Positions 26,782-34,484 of a stretch of 64,000 bases of DNA are shown here, piece by piece (position 1 is the first letter of the stretch; every line of letters starts with the position of its first letter). The translations under genes were made by a program, and so were the position numbers. Origin of the DNA: SAR324 cluster bacterium REDSEA-S27_B3 (lineage in GTDB: Bacteria; SAR324; NAC60-12); NCBI GenBank assembly GCA_001627865.1, contig LUQO01000005.1:124001-188000 (forward strand), read 5' to 3'. The notes under the pieces are model-generated. The model saw only the letters and a list, made by a program, of their open reading frames with translations, was not told the DNA's origin and made no database searches.

Positions 26782-27573
26782 ATGATTCTTGCAGTTGACA
26801 TCGGGAACAGTGACGTAGTGATCGGCATTTTTGATGATGCAAAACTATTGCAGAGCTGGCGTTTGCATACAAGACTTCATCAGAGTATAGATGAATATGA
26901 GATGCTTGTCAGAGGTATGCTTTTCGCATGTGATTACAGCCTTGAAGAGGCTAAAGGTGCGGTGTTGAGTTCTGTTGTTCCTGAGTTGACAGACGTATTT
27001 TCACAGCTTATAAAAAACTTAATTGGTCAGCCCCCCATAAAGGTAAGTTGTGAATTAAATTTTGGAATTGAAATAAATACAGAATCTCCAACAAAAGTAG
27101 GTCAGGACCGGCTGATTAACGCTGCTGCAGCATATCAGCAATATAAAACATCGTTAGTCATTATAGATTGTGGGACGGCTACTACTATCGATGTGGTTAC
27201 AGCTGAAGGAATTTTTCAAGGTGGCGTAATTTGCCCGGGGTTGTTAATTTCTGCTGAAGTACTTTTTTCCAAGGCGGCACAGCTGTTTCAGGTAAATCTT
27301 GAGATGCCAAAACAACTGATTGGGAAAAATACCACAGAAAGCCTGCAGTCAGGTCTCATATATGGTTATGGCGGTATGATTGAGTCCTTAATCGAGAAAT
27401 TAGCTGAAGAAATAAAACAACAGAATCAACCGAATCCTAAAGTTGTGATTACGGGTGGTTTAGCAACAAAAATTTTACCGATAGTTCCAAAGGCAATTTT
27501 TCATGAGGATTTGACATTACGAGGTTTATATCTTTTTTATGTAATGAACATGCCTGCTGACAATAAAATTTAA
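26782..27573 (+). CDS. coaX: Type III pantothenate kinase
   Basis: This 263-residue CoaX phosphorylates pantothenate, the first step of coenzyme A synthesis, and is not feedback-inhibited like CoaA. ASKHA-fold phosphate motifs are visible: DIGNSDVVIGIFD (about 5-17), the pantothenate-binding KVGQDRLINAAAA region (about 112-124) and DCGTATTIDVV (about 131-141), then GGVICPGL. It follows birA by 5 bases, a common bacterial birA-coaX arrangement. Confidence 0.92.
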   Translation: MILAVDIGNSDVVIGIFDDAKLLQSWRLHTRLHQSIDEYEMLVRGMLFACDYSLEEAKGAVLSSVVPELTDVFSQLIKNLIGQPPIKVSCELNFGIEINTESPTKVGQDRLINAAAAYQQYKTSLVIIDCGTATTIDVVTAEGIFQGGVICPGLLISAEVLFSKAAQLFQVNLEMPKQLIGKNTTESLQSGLIYGYGGMIESLIEKLAEEIKQQNQPNPKVVITGGLATKILPIVPKAIFHEDLTLRGLYLFYVMNMPADNKI

Positions 27574-27696
27574 TTATAGTAGCAAAAGAATTTATCAATT
27601 ATTCATCTGACTCTTGATCAACATTAATTAATTCAGAGTTTTTTGCATCTGCAACTGTCGTCTAGTCAAAAAATCACATTTCAGGAAAATTGAATC

Positions 27697-28689
27697 ATGG
27701 CTGAAGAAAAAATAGACGGTCTTGAAGGTCTGGATGATTTCGGAGATGACTTTGGTGAACAGCTTGATTCATTCATGGAGAATGAAGGAGAAGATGAAAG
27801 TGACAGTGAACTGGATTCATTTTTTGAAGATCTCTCAACAATTGATGATCTTGAAGGTGACGAAGATGTACAAGTTGAGGAAGATGCAAACGATGAAGGA
27901 AATGATGCTGCAGTAGTAAAGGACAGCTCAGAAAAGTCTCAGAAATCAAGTTCCGACAGCGAATCAGAAGATAAACCAAAGGAAAAACAAAAGAAGCATA
28001 AAAAAAAGAAACACGCATTAGTTGGCAGATTCCCTTTAAAAGCAGCTATTATTTCAGGAGTGACAGGATTGATCCTTGGAATAATTACTATAGCAATGCT
28101 GTATTTTTCTGCTGAACCTACTGATATACCCGAACCTCCTCCGGTTGTTAAAATCAGCAAACCGAAACCAAAGAAACCTGCTGCTAAACCTAAGCCAAAA
28201 AAATACAGTTATTATGTGCAGGTTGTATCCTGCATCTCACAGGAATGTGTGGATGAAAGCCGTCTTCAGTTAAAAAGACTGGGATACAAATCACAGGTCA
28301 GAGCTTCCAAAGAAAGTACTAAAATTGCTGAGGTAATTTCAACAAACATTTTATCAGAAGAGGATTCAGCAAGATATGTTAAAAAAATCAATAAAAAGAA
28401 TCCACTAGCCGGCCATGCTTTTCGTAAATCAGTGAAAAAAGGATCCAGAATTTCTTTAGGATTATTTCCTGATTTAGAGACCGCAAACAGGGTTAGAACA
28501 TATTTAAATCAAGCATTCAAAAAACATTTATTCTTTAAAATACAAAGCACAACCCAAAAAATACAGTACCAGATAGTGCAAATTGGTGGACTGAAATCAA
28601 AAACTTATGCGCAAAATCTGCGAGACAGATTGAAACTGAACAACCCGGATTTCCGCGGAGCATTCGTAAAAACGGTCATTCTAAGATGA
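27697..28689 (+). CDS. SPOR-domain membrane protein with acidic N-terminal tail
   Basis: This 330-residue protein has three parts. Residues 1-85 are very acidic and low complexity (Asp, Glu, Ser). A Lys-rich stretch precedes a single membrane helix at about 112-130. The periplasmic part starts with a Pro-Lys linker and carries two SPOR-like units, YYVQVVSCISQECVDESRLQL (about 171-191) and a C-terminal unit ending AFVKTVILR. SPOR domains bind denuded peptidoglycan glycan at division sites. The acidic cytoplasmic tail is unusual and may interact with a basic partner. It lies 123 bases after coaX. Confidence 0.72.
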   Translation: MAEEKIDGLEGLDDFGDDFGEQLDSFMENEGEDESDSELDSFFEDLSTIDDLEGDEDVQVEEDANDEGNDAAVVKDSSEKSQKSSSDSESEDKPKEKQKKHKKKKHALVGRFPLKAAIISGVTGLILGIITIAMLYFSAEPTDIPEPPPVVKISKPKPKKPAAKPKPKKYSYYVQVVSCISQECVDESRLQLKRLGYKSQVRASKESTKIAEVISTNILSEEDSARYVKKINKKNPLAGHAFRKSVKKGSRISLGLFPDLETANRVRTYLNQAFKKHLFFKIQSTTQKIQYQIVQIGGLKSKTYAQNLRDRLKLNNPDFRGAFVKTVILR

Positions 28690-29141
28690 ATGAACGATGT
28701 AACAGAATTTATTATCGTCAATTTAGTTAATAAATGAGGAACACTTAGTCAGTGTCTTAATTATTTTTCTGTATTTTAGTTTGCATTTTTCTCTCTTTCA
28801 AATAAAGTATTTGCTGAAATAAAACTAAATCCTCTTTCACAGAAAATTTTATGGGACTAAATTGGACAATCGTTTTCAGCGTTTTGGTAATTTCATTTGT
28901 TATCATTCCAGCAGTTGTTTTTCTAAACAACTTGCGGCGCATCAATAAAGAAAATCCAGAATAAAATTACTTAACACTGTTTGGGCTCGATCTACTTAAA
29001 TTTCCCATCCAGCAAAAAAAGACCCCAAGTTACATTCATCCCAGATTATACTTCATAAGACTCCAATACCTTTCAGCAACACACTGGTCTTCATTAATAA
29101 GTTGCATTGTGTGTCATGGGAGATCATCTTTGTGAGAGAAA
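28690..29141. other. Intergenic region containing a possible small membrane protein gene
   Basis: This stretch has a short hairpin ACACT/AGTGT at 28741-28755 followed by a T-rich stretch, possibly ending the SPOR transcript, and the small ORF at 28851. The remainder is AT-rich with nothing else recognised. Confidence 0.45.
28851..28964 (+). CDS. Small 37-residue single-pass membrane protein (candidate)
   Basis: An ATG at 28851 opens a 37-codon frame. Residues 5-26 form one strongly hydrophobic helix (WTIVFSVLVISFVIIPAVVFL) and are followed by a positively charged LNNLRRINKENPE tail, so the C-terminus should be cytoplasmic. The ordered layout of a short polar start, one helix and a basic tail is unlikely by chance but not proof; the ribosome site is weak. 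Function is unknown. Small proteins of this shape often regulate or stabilise membrane complexes. Confidence 0.4.
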   Translation: MGLNWTIVFSVLVISFVIIPAVVFLNNLRRINKENPE

Positions 29142-29189
29142 TTGGAACTAAGACTGCCTTTAAGGAAAGATAATAACGGTTATTATTGG

Positions 29190-30503
29190 TTGAGTACTTT
29201 CCGGATAGTAAATCTATATTTATTTTTGTTGCTGTTTTCACAGGATTCCCTTCAAGCAAAAGAACATTTACAGCCTTCAATTAAGTTCCCTCAAGACAGT
29301 TTACAGAGTCCTTCTGTAGCAGATTCAACAAAAAGCCGATTATTCTTCAATAAAAATAACTTTGCTGTAGTAACAGCTTCAGCGTTAAATTTACGTTCTG
29401 GTCCAGGGATGGGAAATCCCGTCATTAAAATTCTTCCAAAGGGAACTCATGTTTTGTCTCTTTCCTCGGAAAATGATGCATGGATGAAAGTATTTGTTCC
29501 ACATAAAATAGAAGGCTGGGTAGCACAGAAACATGTGAAAACTTATCAACCAAAACCTTTTCCATTTATTCATGAAAAAAAAGACTCAAAACCCTTCAGA
29601 TCATTTTTGGAAGCAGGTATTCTAAATTACATGGAAGAGATATATGCGCATAATAAGCTGAAAGTTGAAGATAAGCTATCAATCATCGTACAGGACTTGG
29701 ATAATGAAAACATAGTCGTTTCTATAAACCCGAGAAAAAGTGTTAAATCAGCCAGCACAATCAAGGTGCCAATTCTTCATGCTTACATGATTCAGCGCTC
29801 GAGCGGAAATCTTTTAGAAAATACAAAGTATAAAATGCATGTAGAGAAAATGATCCGTTTTAGCAGCAATGAAAGTACTAATGTTTTGATTAAGTTGTTA
29901 GGTGGACCAGAAAAAATACAGCATCTTCTTGAAAATACAAATGTTTACAAGGAATTAAAACTGATTGAGACTATACCTGAAAACGGACGTGCTTATTTGA
30001 ATAAAATTTCGGTTGCTGATCTAAATCAGATTTTTAAGACAATATGGTATCACCGTGTAATTGGATCAGAATACAGTAAACTGCAAAACAAAATTGTATC
30101 AAATGAAATGCTATATTTATTAGGGCTTCCGGGACATTCATGGTTAAAAGACAGGATTAAAGAAGAAACATGTTTTTCAACAAATAAAACAGTGAAAATA
30201 TGGGATAAAACCGGATTTGTCAAAGGTGCAAACGGAAATGCCGGAATTGTGGAAATAAACACTCCGCATGGTAGAAAAGCTTATTCGATCGTTCTATTTA
30301 TAGAGCGAGAAGATTATAACTCTATCACTGGTGATGCGATAAATTGGTTTGAGCAGGTAAGTATGCATATGCGCAGGATTTCAGAAATGACTTACGCGTA
30401 TTTTTTAAATCGATATCATAGCTACAATCAATGTGGACTTTCATTATTAATACGACATGCAAAGCGTGCTTTCATTTCACATCCTGCTAAAGTATTAATG
30501 TAA
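29190..30503 (+). CDS. Secreted SH3b plus class A beta-lactamase-fold protein
   Basis: The frame is open from a TTG at 29142; the TTG at 29190 is chosen because it gives a signal peptide (basic start, LYLFLLLF core, cleavage near SLQA). Counting from 29142, an SH3b domain covers about 75-135 (ASALNLRSGPGMGNPVIKIL, then EGWVAQKHVKTY). A serine beta-lactamase/DD-peptidase-like domain then has S205-T-I-K208, S241-S-N243 and K356-T-G358. SH3b usually binds cell wall peptides, suggesting a periplasmic peptidoglycan-related role. The omega-loop glutamate of true class A beta-lactamases is not clearly placed, so antibiotic hydrolysis is doubtful. Start choice is uncertain. Confidence 0.65.
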   Translation: MSTFRIVNLYLFLLLFSQDSLQAKEHLQPSIKFPQDSLQSPSVADSTKSRLFFNKNNFAVVTASALNLRSGPGMGNPVIKILPKGTHVLSLSSENDAWMKVFVPHKIEGWVAQKHVKTYQPKPFPFIHEKKDSKPFRSFLEAGILNYMEEIYAHNKLKVEDKLSIIVQDLDNENIVVSINPRKSVKSASTIKVPILHAYMIQRSSGNLLENTKYKMHVEKMIRFSSNESTNVLIKLLGGPEKIQHLLENTNVYKELKLIETIPENGRAYLNKISVADLNQIFKTIWYHRVIGSEYSKLQNKIVSNEMLYLLGLPGHSWLKDRIKEETCFSTNKTVKIWDKTGFVKGANGNAGIVEINTPHGRKAYSIVLFIEREDYNSITGDAINWFEQVSMHMRRISEMTYAYFLNRYHSYNQCGLSLLIRHAKRAFISHPAKVLM

Positions 30504-30568
30504 CATTTCACCAGATTTACTTTGATGTCAAAGCACCATTTCCATATCTTTGAAATAATCAATAATTT

Positions 30569-31276
30569 ATGACATTTAAACAACGTCTTGCTTGGTATTC
30601 TGATCGAAAGCTTATCATGTTGTTTCTATGGGAAAATCGATTTTTGAACCCTCTGATTCCTGAACAACAACATAAACTAAATAATTCAGGATTACTTGAC
30701 GACAAAAAGATATTAGAAGTATTAGAAGAACTTTTCCCTGAATTCGAGTCAGAGCTGCCAAAAGGCATGTATTTCCCCGTTCCAATTTCACGAGCAATTT
30801 CGCAAGGTGAGAAGTTTTCTATTGAACTTGCTTTGCGCTTTTACTATGACTTCATTAAAGTTGACCAAAGCCAACAATGGAGTTTACGGAACAAAATCAT
30901 TACCGGAAAGATTTTGTCTCTTTTTAAGTCAAATCTGTTATTTGAAAAGGAAACAGGACGTTATTTTGTCGAGTACTGGAGCGATACCCGCTGGGATAAA
31001 TGCTATCTTGAATGTGAAATAACACCAATAATGGCGTTAGCAATAGAAAGTGTTTCAGAGGGATTTCAGTTGCAGTTGAACAACGGGAAAAATAATTTGC
31101 TCATTATTGACAGTTTCCGCATGGACAATAAAGAAAGATGTTTTGTAAAATCTGTCAATTATGGAGAAGTACTTCTTGCGGATTCACCACGATTCTGGCT
31201 GCTCGATCATTTGGATGATACCCGTTCTCATCTTGTAGTTGGAAATCGTCGCTTTCCCGTAAAATTTTCTTTATAG
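30569..31276 (+). CDS. Uncharacterised 235-residue cytoplasmic protein
   Basis: I do not recognise a family for this 235-residue protein. It has no signal peptide or membrane segment. Aromatic and charged residues are frequent (MTFKQRLAWYSDRKLIMLFLWENRF at the start), and a repeated WSDTRWDKCYLE/FWLLDHLDDTR rhythm appears in the second half, suggesting a compact beta-rich domain from about residue 125. The ATG at 30569 is the first in the frame. It lies 66 bases after the SH3b/beta-lactamase-like gene, on the same strand, and could be co-transcribed. Confidence 0.55.
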   Translation: MTFKQRLAWYSDRKLIMLFLWENRFLNPLIPEQQHKLNNSGLLDDKKILEVLEELFPEFESELPKGMYFPVPISRAISQGEKFSIELALRFYYDFIKVDQSQQWSLRNKIITGKILSLFKSNLLFEKETGRYFVEYWSDTRWDKCYLECEITPIMALAIESVSEGFQLQLNNGKNNLLIIDSFRMDNKERCFVKSVNYGEVLLADSPRFWLLDHLDDTRSHLVVGNRRFPVKFSL

Positions 31277-31460
31277 TCAATCAAATAATAAATTCTTCCT
31301 GATTAATTATTACTTGCTGAGCCTTTGTATTTATCACTTCTAATTCTTTTACTCAACAAATAATATTGAATTTTTGGAAGTTTTAGTGTAGGATAATGAT
31401 AAATTAAGACAGAAATAATATCTGTGAATTTTATTCTAAACGTTCTAAAACAAAAAATAC

Positions 31461-31883
31461 TTAAGGTTCTACTTCAATTACAAAACCAAAATTTAATGAG
31501 TATTTTTCACCTTTATGAGAGATATTACGTGAACGGGAGATTTCAACTTGTTTCATGATTTCCTTTCTATCTTTTTCTCGTAGTTTTTTAGATCGATTGA
31601 ACAATTCTGTACGTAGTTCTTCTTTTGCTTCTTGAATAGAACGACGTAAAGTCTCCCTTGCCTTAGCTCGTTCCAATGCTCCTTCTCTTTGCTTCATAAA
31701 ACACGCATATCGTGCTTGCGCCGTTTCGTAGCATGCCTGCAATTCAGGAGATAAAATTTGAGCAGAGGCTTTATTGAATGAAAAAAAATACAAAGAGCAA
31801 AACATGATTGTAGAAAGCAAAAAACTAAAACAAAGTTGTTTCTGTAGTTTAATTACTATTGGTGTTTTTTGCTGGGTAAGCAT
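31461..31883 (-). CDS. Predicted secreted coiled-coil protein (5' end overlaps the divergent gene)
   Basis: This 140-residue frame on the minus strand has an N-terminal hydrophobic segment with a plausible cleavage site at about residue 41 (NKASA). The mature part has two cysteines (ACYETAQARYACF) and then a Lys/Arg/Glu-rich helix likely to form a coiled coil. No family is recognised. Neither the ATG at 31883 nor the internal ATG at 31805 has a good ribosome site. With the upstream start, its first 80 bases are antisense to the start of the next gene, which also encodes a signal peptide. Confidence 0.5.
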   Translation of the reverse strand: MLTQQKTPIVIKLQKQLCFSFLLSTIMFCSLYFFSFNKASAQILSPELQACYETAQARYACFMKQREGALERAKARETLRRSIQEAKEELRTELFNRSKKLREKDRKEIMKQVEISRSRNISHKGEKYSLNFGFVIEVEP

Positions 31884-32316
31884 GTGTTCATTTAATTATG
31901 TATTTGCTCAAACCGATAATATGAGCTCCAATGATATAAGAGCATTAGAAAAAGGGGAAAACGAGCCAATCCCCAAGGAATCTACGACAATCAAACCGGA
32001 AGTTGCTGAAACCATAGATCCTGAAGAAGAAAAAATTGGAAGAGATGCCATGACAATGATCCTGGAAATTACAAAGTCGAACAATCCTTTTACAAAAAAT
32101 AAATCTGCTTCATATTTGACTTTGGAGGAACAAAAATTAAAAGATCGTGAAAAACACAAGAAAGAGATGAAAGAATTTAATGACAGGATTAAAAAGAAAT
32201 ACCTGGATACATTTAAACGCTTCCAAAAGATGAGATCACAACAAGCTGACTATAGCGGAATGCATTACGACTATACTGCTTACCTCCAAAATTTTCTAGT
32301 TTCTGCTAGTCGCTGA
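31804..32316 (+). CDS. Predicted secreted protein of unknown function, charged
   Basis: This protein of about 170 residues starts at an ATG at 31804; the frame extends to a TTG at 31774, but that would give a less typical signal peptide. Its N-terminus (SKKLKQ, a hydrophobic core, then FNYVFAQ) is a signal peptide with cleavage near residue 36. The mature protein is highly charged (Glu and Lys), predicted helical, and ends in a Tyr-rich segment (DYSGMHYDYTAYLQNFL). No family is recognised. It overlaps head-to-head with the minus-strand gene and precedes mnmA by 59 bases. Confidence 0.55.
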   Translation: MIVESKKLKQSCFCSLITIGVFCWVSMCSFNYVFAQTDNMSSNDIRALEKGENEPIPKESTTIKPEVAETIDPEEEKIGRDAMTMILEITKSNNPFTKNKSASYLTLEEQKLKDREKHKKEMKEFNDRIKKKYLDTFKRFQKMRSQQADYSGMHYDYTAYLQNFLVSASR

Positions 32317-32375
32317 TTGAAATAAAAAGGACTGCAGTACTCTGCTGAAGTCTCAATAAATTCCATGCAAAATAT

Positions 32376-33449
32376 ATGGCACGCGTAGCAATAGCGATGA
32401 GTGGCGGGGTTGACTCCTCTGTTGCCGCTGCTCTGTTGAGAAAGCAGGGACACGACGTGATAGGTTTGCACATGAAACTTTATCGTGGACCTGAAAATGA
32501 AATTCGCAACAAAAGCTGCTGTTCAATAGATGAAACAATTGAAGCAAGATTAGCCTGTCATCGGTTGGATATTCCATTTTACGCACTTGATTATCAGCAG
32601 GAATTCCGTGAGACAGTTATTGATTACTTCATAGAAGAATACTCTAACGGGAAAACACCAAACCCGTGTGTAATGTGCAATAAAAAAATAAAAAGTCCAT
32701 TACTGTTAAAAAAAGCAAATGATCTTGAATGCGACTATCTTGCTACAGGGCATTATGCAAAAGTGAGTTTCAATCCTGACACTGGCCGCGTGCAATTGTC
32801 TCGTCCTCAGGATTTGAGAAAAGATCAAACTTATTTTCTACATGGAATTCTATCCACTGAACTCAAGCAGCTTATGTTTCCATTGGCTGATTTAATCAAA
32901 CCGGAAGTAAGAAAAATAGCCAAAAAACTAAAATTAGCTTCAGCAAATAAACCTGACAGTCAGGAAGTATGTTTTGTTCCAAAGGATTACAGGACTTTTT
33001 TAAAGAACGAAATGCATGAAATACCTTTTCCTGGAGAGTTTGTCAGCGTATCCGGAGAGGTTCTTGGAGAACATCATGGTTTGCCTTTCTATACGATTGG
33101 TCAGCGCAAAGGGCTTGGACTCAGTGATTCAACTCCGTATTATGTTGTGAAAATTGATAAAGACAAAAACAGTATAGTATTAGGTAAAGAAGAAGATTTA
33201 TATTCTCAAACCGTTTCCGTTTCCAATGTGAATTGGGTCTCCATATCTGCCCCGGAGAAACCTTTAAAAGTGTCCGTAAAATTACGATATGCTCATCATG
33301 GTTCATTTGCTACTGTATTTCCTGAATCAGAAACTAAAATACGTCTGGTGCTTGATAGTCCAGAACGTGCTGTTACTCCCGGACAAGCGGCGGTTTTTTA
33401 CCAGGACGATATCCTGTTGGGAGGCGGTAAGATAGAAAGCTCCATCTAA
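32376..33449 (+). CDS. mnmA: tRNA-specific 2-thiouridylase
   Basis: This 357-residue MnmA adds sulfur to U34 of tRNAs for Lys, Glu and Gln. The PP-loop ATP motif AMSGGVDSSVAA is at 7-18. The catalytic nucleophile Cys98 lies in NPCVMCN and the second catalytic cysteine in QEVCFVPKDY. The GQRKGLGLS segment near residue 244 is in the tRNA-binding middle domain, and the C-terminal beta-barrel follows. Length and motifs are normal. It is followed by aroK and xseB with short or negative spacing, likely one transcript. Confidence 0.95.
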   Translation: MARVAIAMSGGVDSSVAAALLRKQGHDVIGLHMKLYRGPENEIRNKSCCSIDETIEARLACHRLDIPFYALDYQQEFRETVIDYFIEEYSNGKTPNPCVMCNKKIKSPLLLKKANDLECDYLATGHYAKVSFNPDTGRVQLSRPQDLRKDQTYFLHGILSTELKQLMFPLADLIKPEVRKIAKKLKLASANKPDSQEVCFVPKDYRTFLKNEMHEIPFPGEFVSVSGEVLGEHHGLPFYTIGQRKGLGLSDSTPYYVVKIDKDKNSIVLGKEEDLYSQTVSVSNVNWVSISAPEKPLKVSVKLRYAHHGSFATVFPESETKIRLVLDSPERAVTPGQAAVFYQDDILLGGGKIESSI

Positions 33450-33472
33450 TCATTTTATTTAGACATTAAACA

Positions 33473-33994
33473 ATGAATATCCTTTTAACAGGCTTCATGT
33501 GTTCTGGTAAGACTACCATTGGCCGCAAACTGGCAAAATTGCTGGATTATAATTTTATTGATACCGACTTTGAAATAGAGGAAGATCAGGGTTGCAGCGT
33601 TGAAGATATATTTAAGTATGGGGGGGAAGAGTGTTTTCGTGAATTGGAAACAAAACTGTTGGAAAAATTGAAAGAAGTACAAAATACAGTAATTTCAACA
33701 GGCGGTGGAATAGTTTTACGTGAACAAAATCAGAAAATACTCAAAGAAATTGGCAAGCAAGTATATTTGAAAGTACCTAAAAATGAATTATTGCAGCGTT
33801 TTAAAAAGGTCAGAAACCGTCCTTTGTTAAAGAACAAAGATGCTGACACTGTTCTGGAGGAAATGTACAAAGATCGAAGCTTGCTCTATGAACAGGCAGA
33901 GTGTATCATAGAAACAGGTCAACTAACTCCGCAACAAATTGCTTCAGAAATAATTCGAATACTTCATTATGAAGACAAAGTCCACAACATTTGA
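33473..33994 (+). CDS. aroK: Shikimate kinase
   Basis: This 173-residue P-loop kinase phosphorylates shikimate in aromatic amino acid synthesis. Walker A is GFMCSGKTT (7-15), the shikimate-binding aspartate motif is DTDFEIE (about 31-37), GGEECFRELE (about 50-59) contains the substrate arginine, the glycine motif is STGGGIVLR, and the lid region is NRPLLK. It begins 23 bases after mnmA and its end overlaps xseB by 26 bases. Confidence 0.94.
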   Translation: MNILLTGFMCSGKTTIGRKLAKLLDYNFIDTDFEIEEDQGCSVEDIFKYGGEECFRELETKLLEKLKEVQNTVISTGGGIVLREQNQKILKEIGKQVYLKVPKNELLQRFKKVRNRPLLKNKDADTVLEEMYKDRSLLYEQAECIIETGQLTPQQIASEIIRILHYEDKVHNI

Positions 33995-34202
33995 ATCTGC
34001 CTTGAAAAAACTTGAGGAAACAGTTGAAAAGCTTGAAGAAGGAACTATTCCTCTTAATGAGGCGTTAACAACTTTTGAATCAGGGGTTCATTGGAGTCGA
34101 GAATGTAAAAAATTTCTCGAGAACGCTGGCCAACGAATTGAGACAATTTTAAAGAATGAAAACGGAGAGTACGAGCAAAAGGAGTTTGTGCTCGACAAAT
34201 GA
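33969..34202 (+). CDS. xseB: Exodeoxyribonuclease VII small subunit
   Basis: This 77-residue protein matches the XseB pattern: TFESALKKLEETVEKLEEGTIPLNEALTTFE (about 7-37) forms a two-helix coiled coil, followed by GVHWSRECKKFLENAGQRIE. It binds the large subunit XseA in exonuclease VII, which degrades single-stranded DNA. The start lies inside the end of aroK, 26 bases before its stop, so translation is probably coupled. The partner xseA is not in this window. Confidence 0.92.
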   Translation: MKTKSTTFESALKKLEETVEKLEEGTIPLNEALTTFESGVHWSRECKKFLENAGQRIETILKNENGEYEQKEFVLDK

Positions 34203-34205
34203 ACG

Positions 34206-34233
34206 TGGCTTTAAGGTAAATACTTAAAAGCCA
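34206..34233 (+). terminator. Stem-loop after xseB
   Basis: TGGCTTTAAG and CTTAAAAGCCA pair with one bulged A around a 7-base loop, directly after the xseB stop. The T-run is weak, so termination efficiency is uncertain. Confidence 0.4.
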
Positions 34234-34333
34234 AAACTATTATTTCAGAGATGTTCTGCTGCCCTGGACGAGAAGAATTTAAGTGGGTGCATATTTCTGA
34301 TTCATGATTGCTGATTTCAAATAATAAATATAA

Positions 34334-34356
34334 TTAGACGCTAGTGAAAGCGCTAA
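34334..34356 (+). promoter_or_regulatory. Hairpin in the RNase E/G mRNA leader
   Basis: TTAG-A-CGCT pairs with AGCGCTAA around an AGTGAA loop (8 pairs, one bulged A). It lies about 130 bases before the rne start in a 282-base gap, suggesting a structured leader. Confidence 0.35.
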
Positions 34357-34450
34357 GTGAATTGCATCAACAACTATTAATCAAATTGATTTATCGCTGT
34401 TCACTTTTAAGAAACCTAATCTGAAAATCAAAATTATGCTGTCAGAACAT

Positions 34451-34477
34451 CCTGATTTTAATCACACAGAAATCAGG
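34451..34477 (+). promoter_or_regulatory. Hairpin overlapping the RNase E/G ribosome-binding site
   Basis: CCTGATTT (34451-34458) and AAATCAGG (34470-34477) are perfect 8-bp arms around an 11-base loop. The last AGG of the stem is the only Shine-Dalgarno-like sequence, 7 bases before the ATG at 34485. Folding would hide it, so the hairpin may tune translation, as in self-controlled RNase E mRNAs. Confidence 0.5.
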
Positions 34478-34484
34478 CAACTTA

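Noticed and set aside
27773-28018. Antisense open frame opposite the acidic SPOR-protein N-terminus
   Set aside because: It mirrors the Asp/Glu-rich codons of the real gene; long antisense frames are expected opposite such sequence.
29197-29222. AT-rich inverted repeat near the start of the SH3b gene region as a regulatory site
   Set aside because: Short arms of A and T only, common by chance in this composition.
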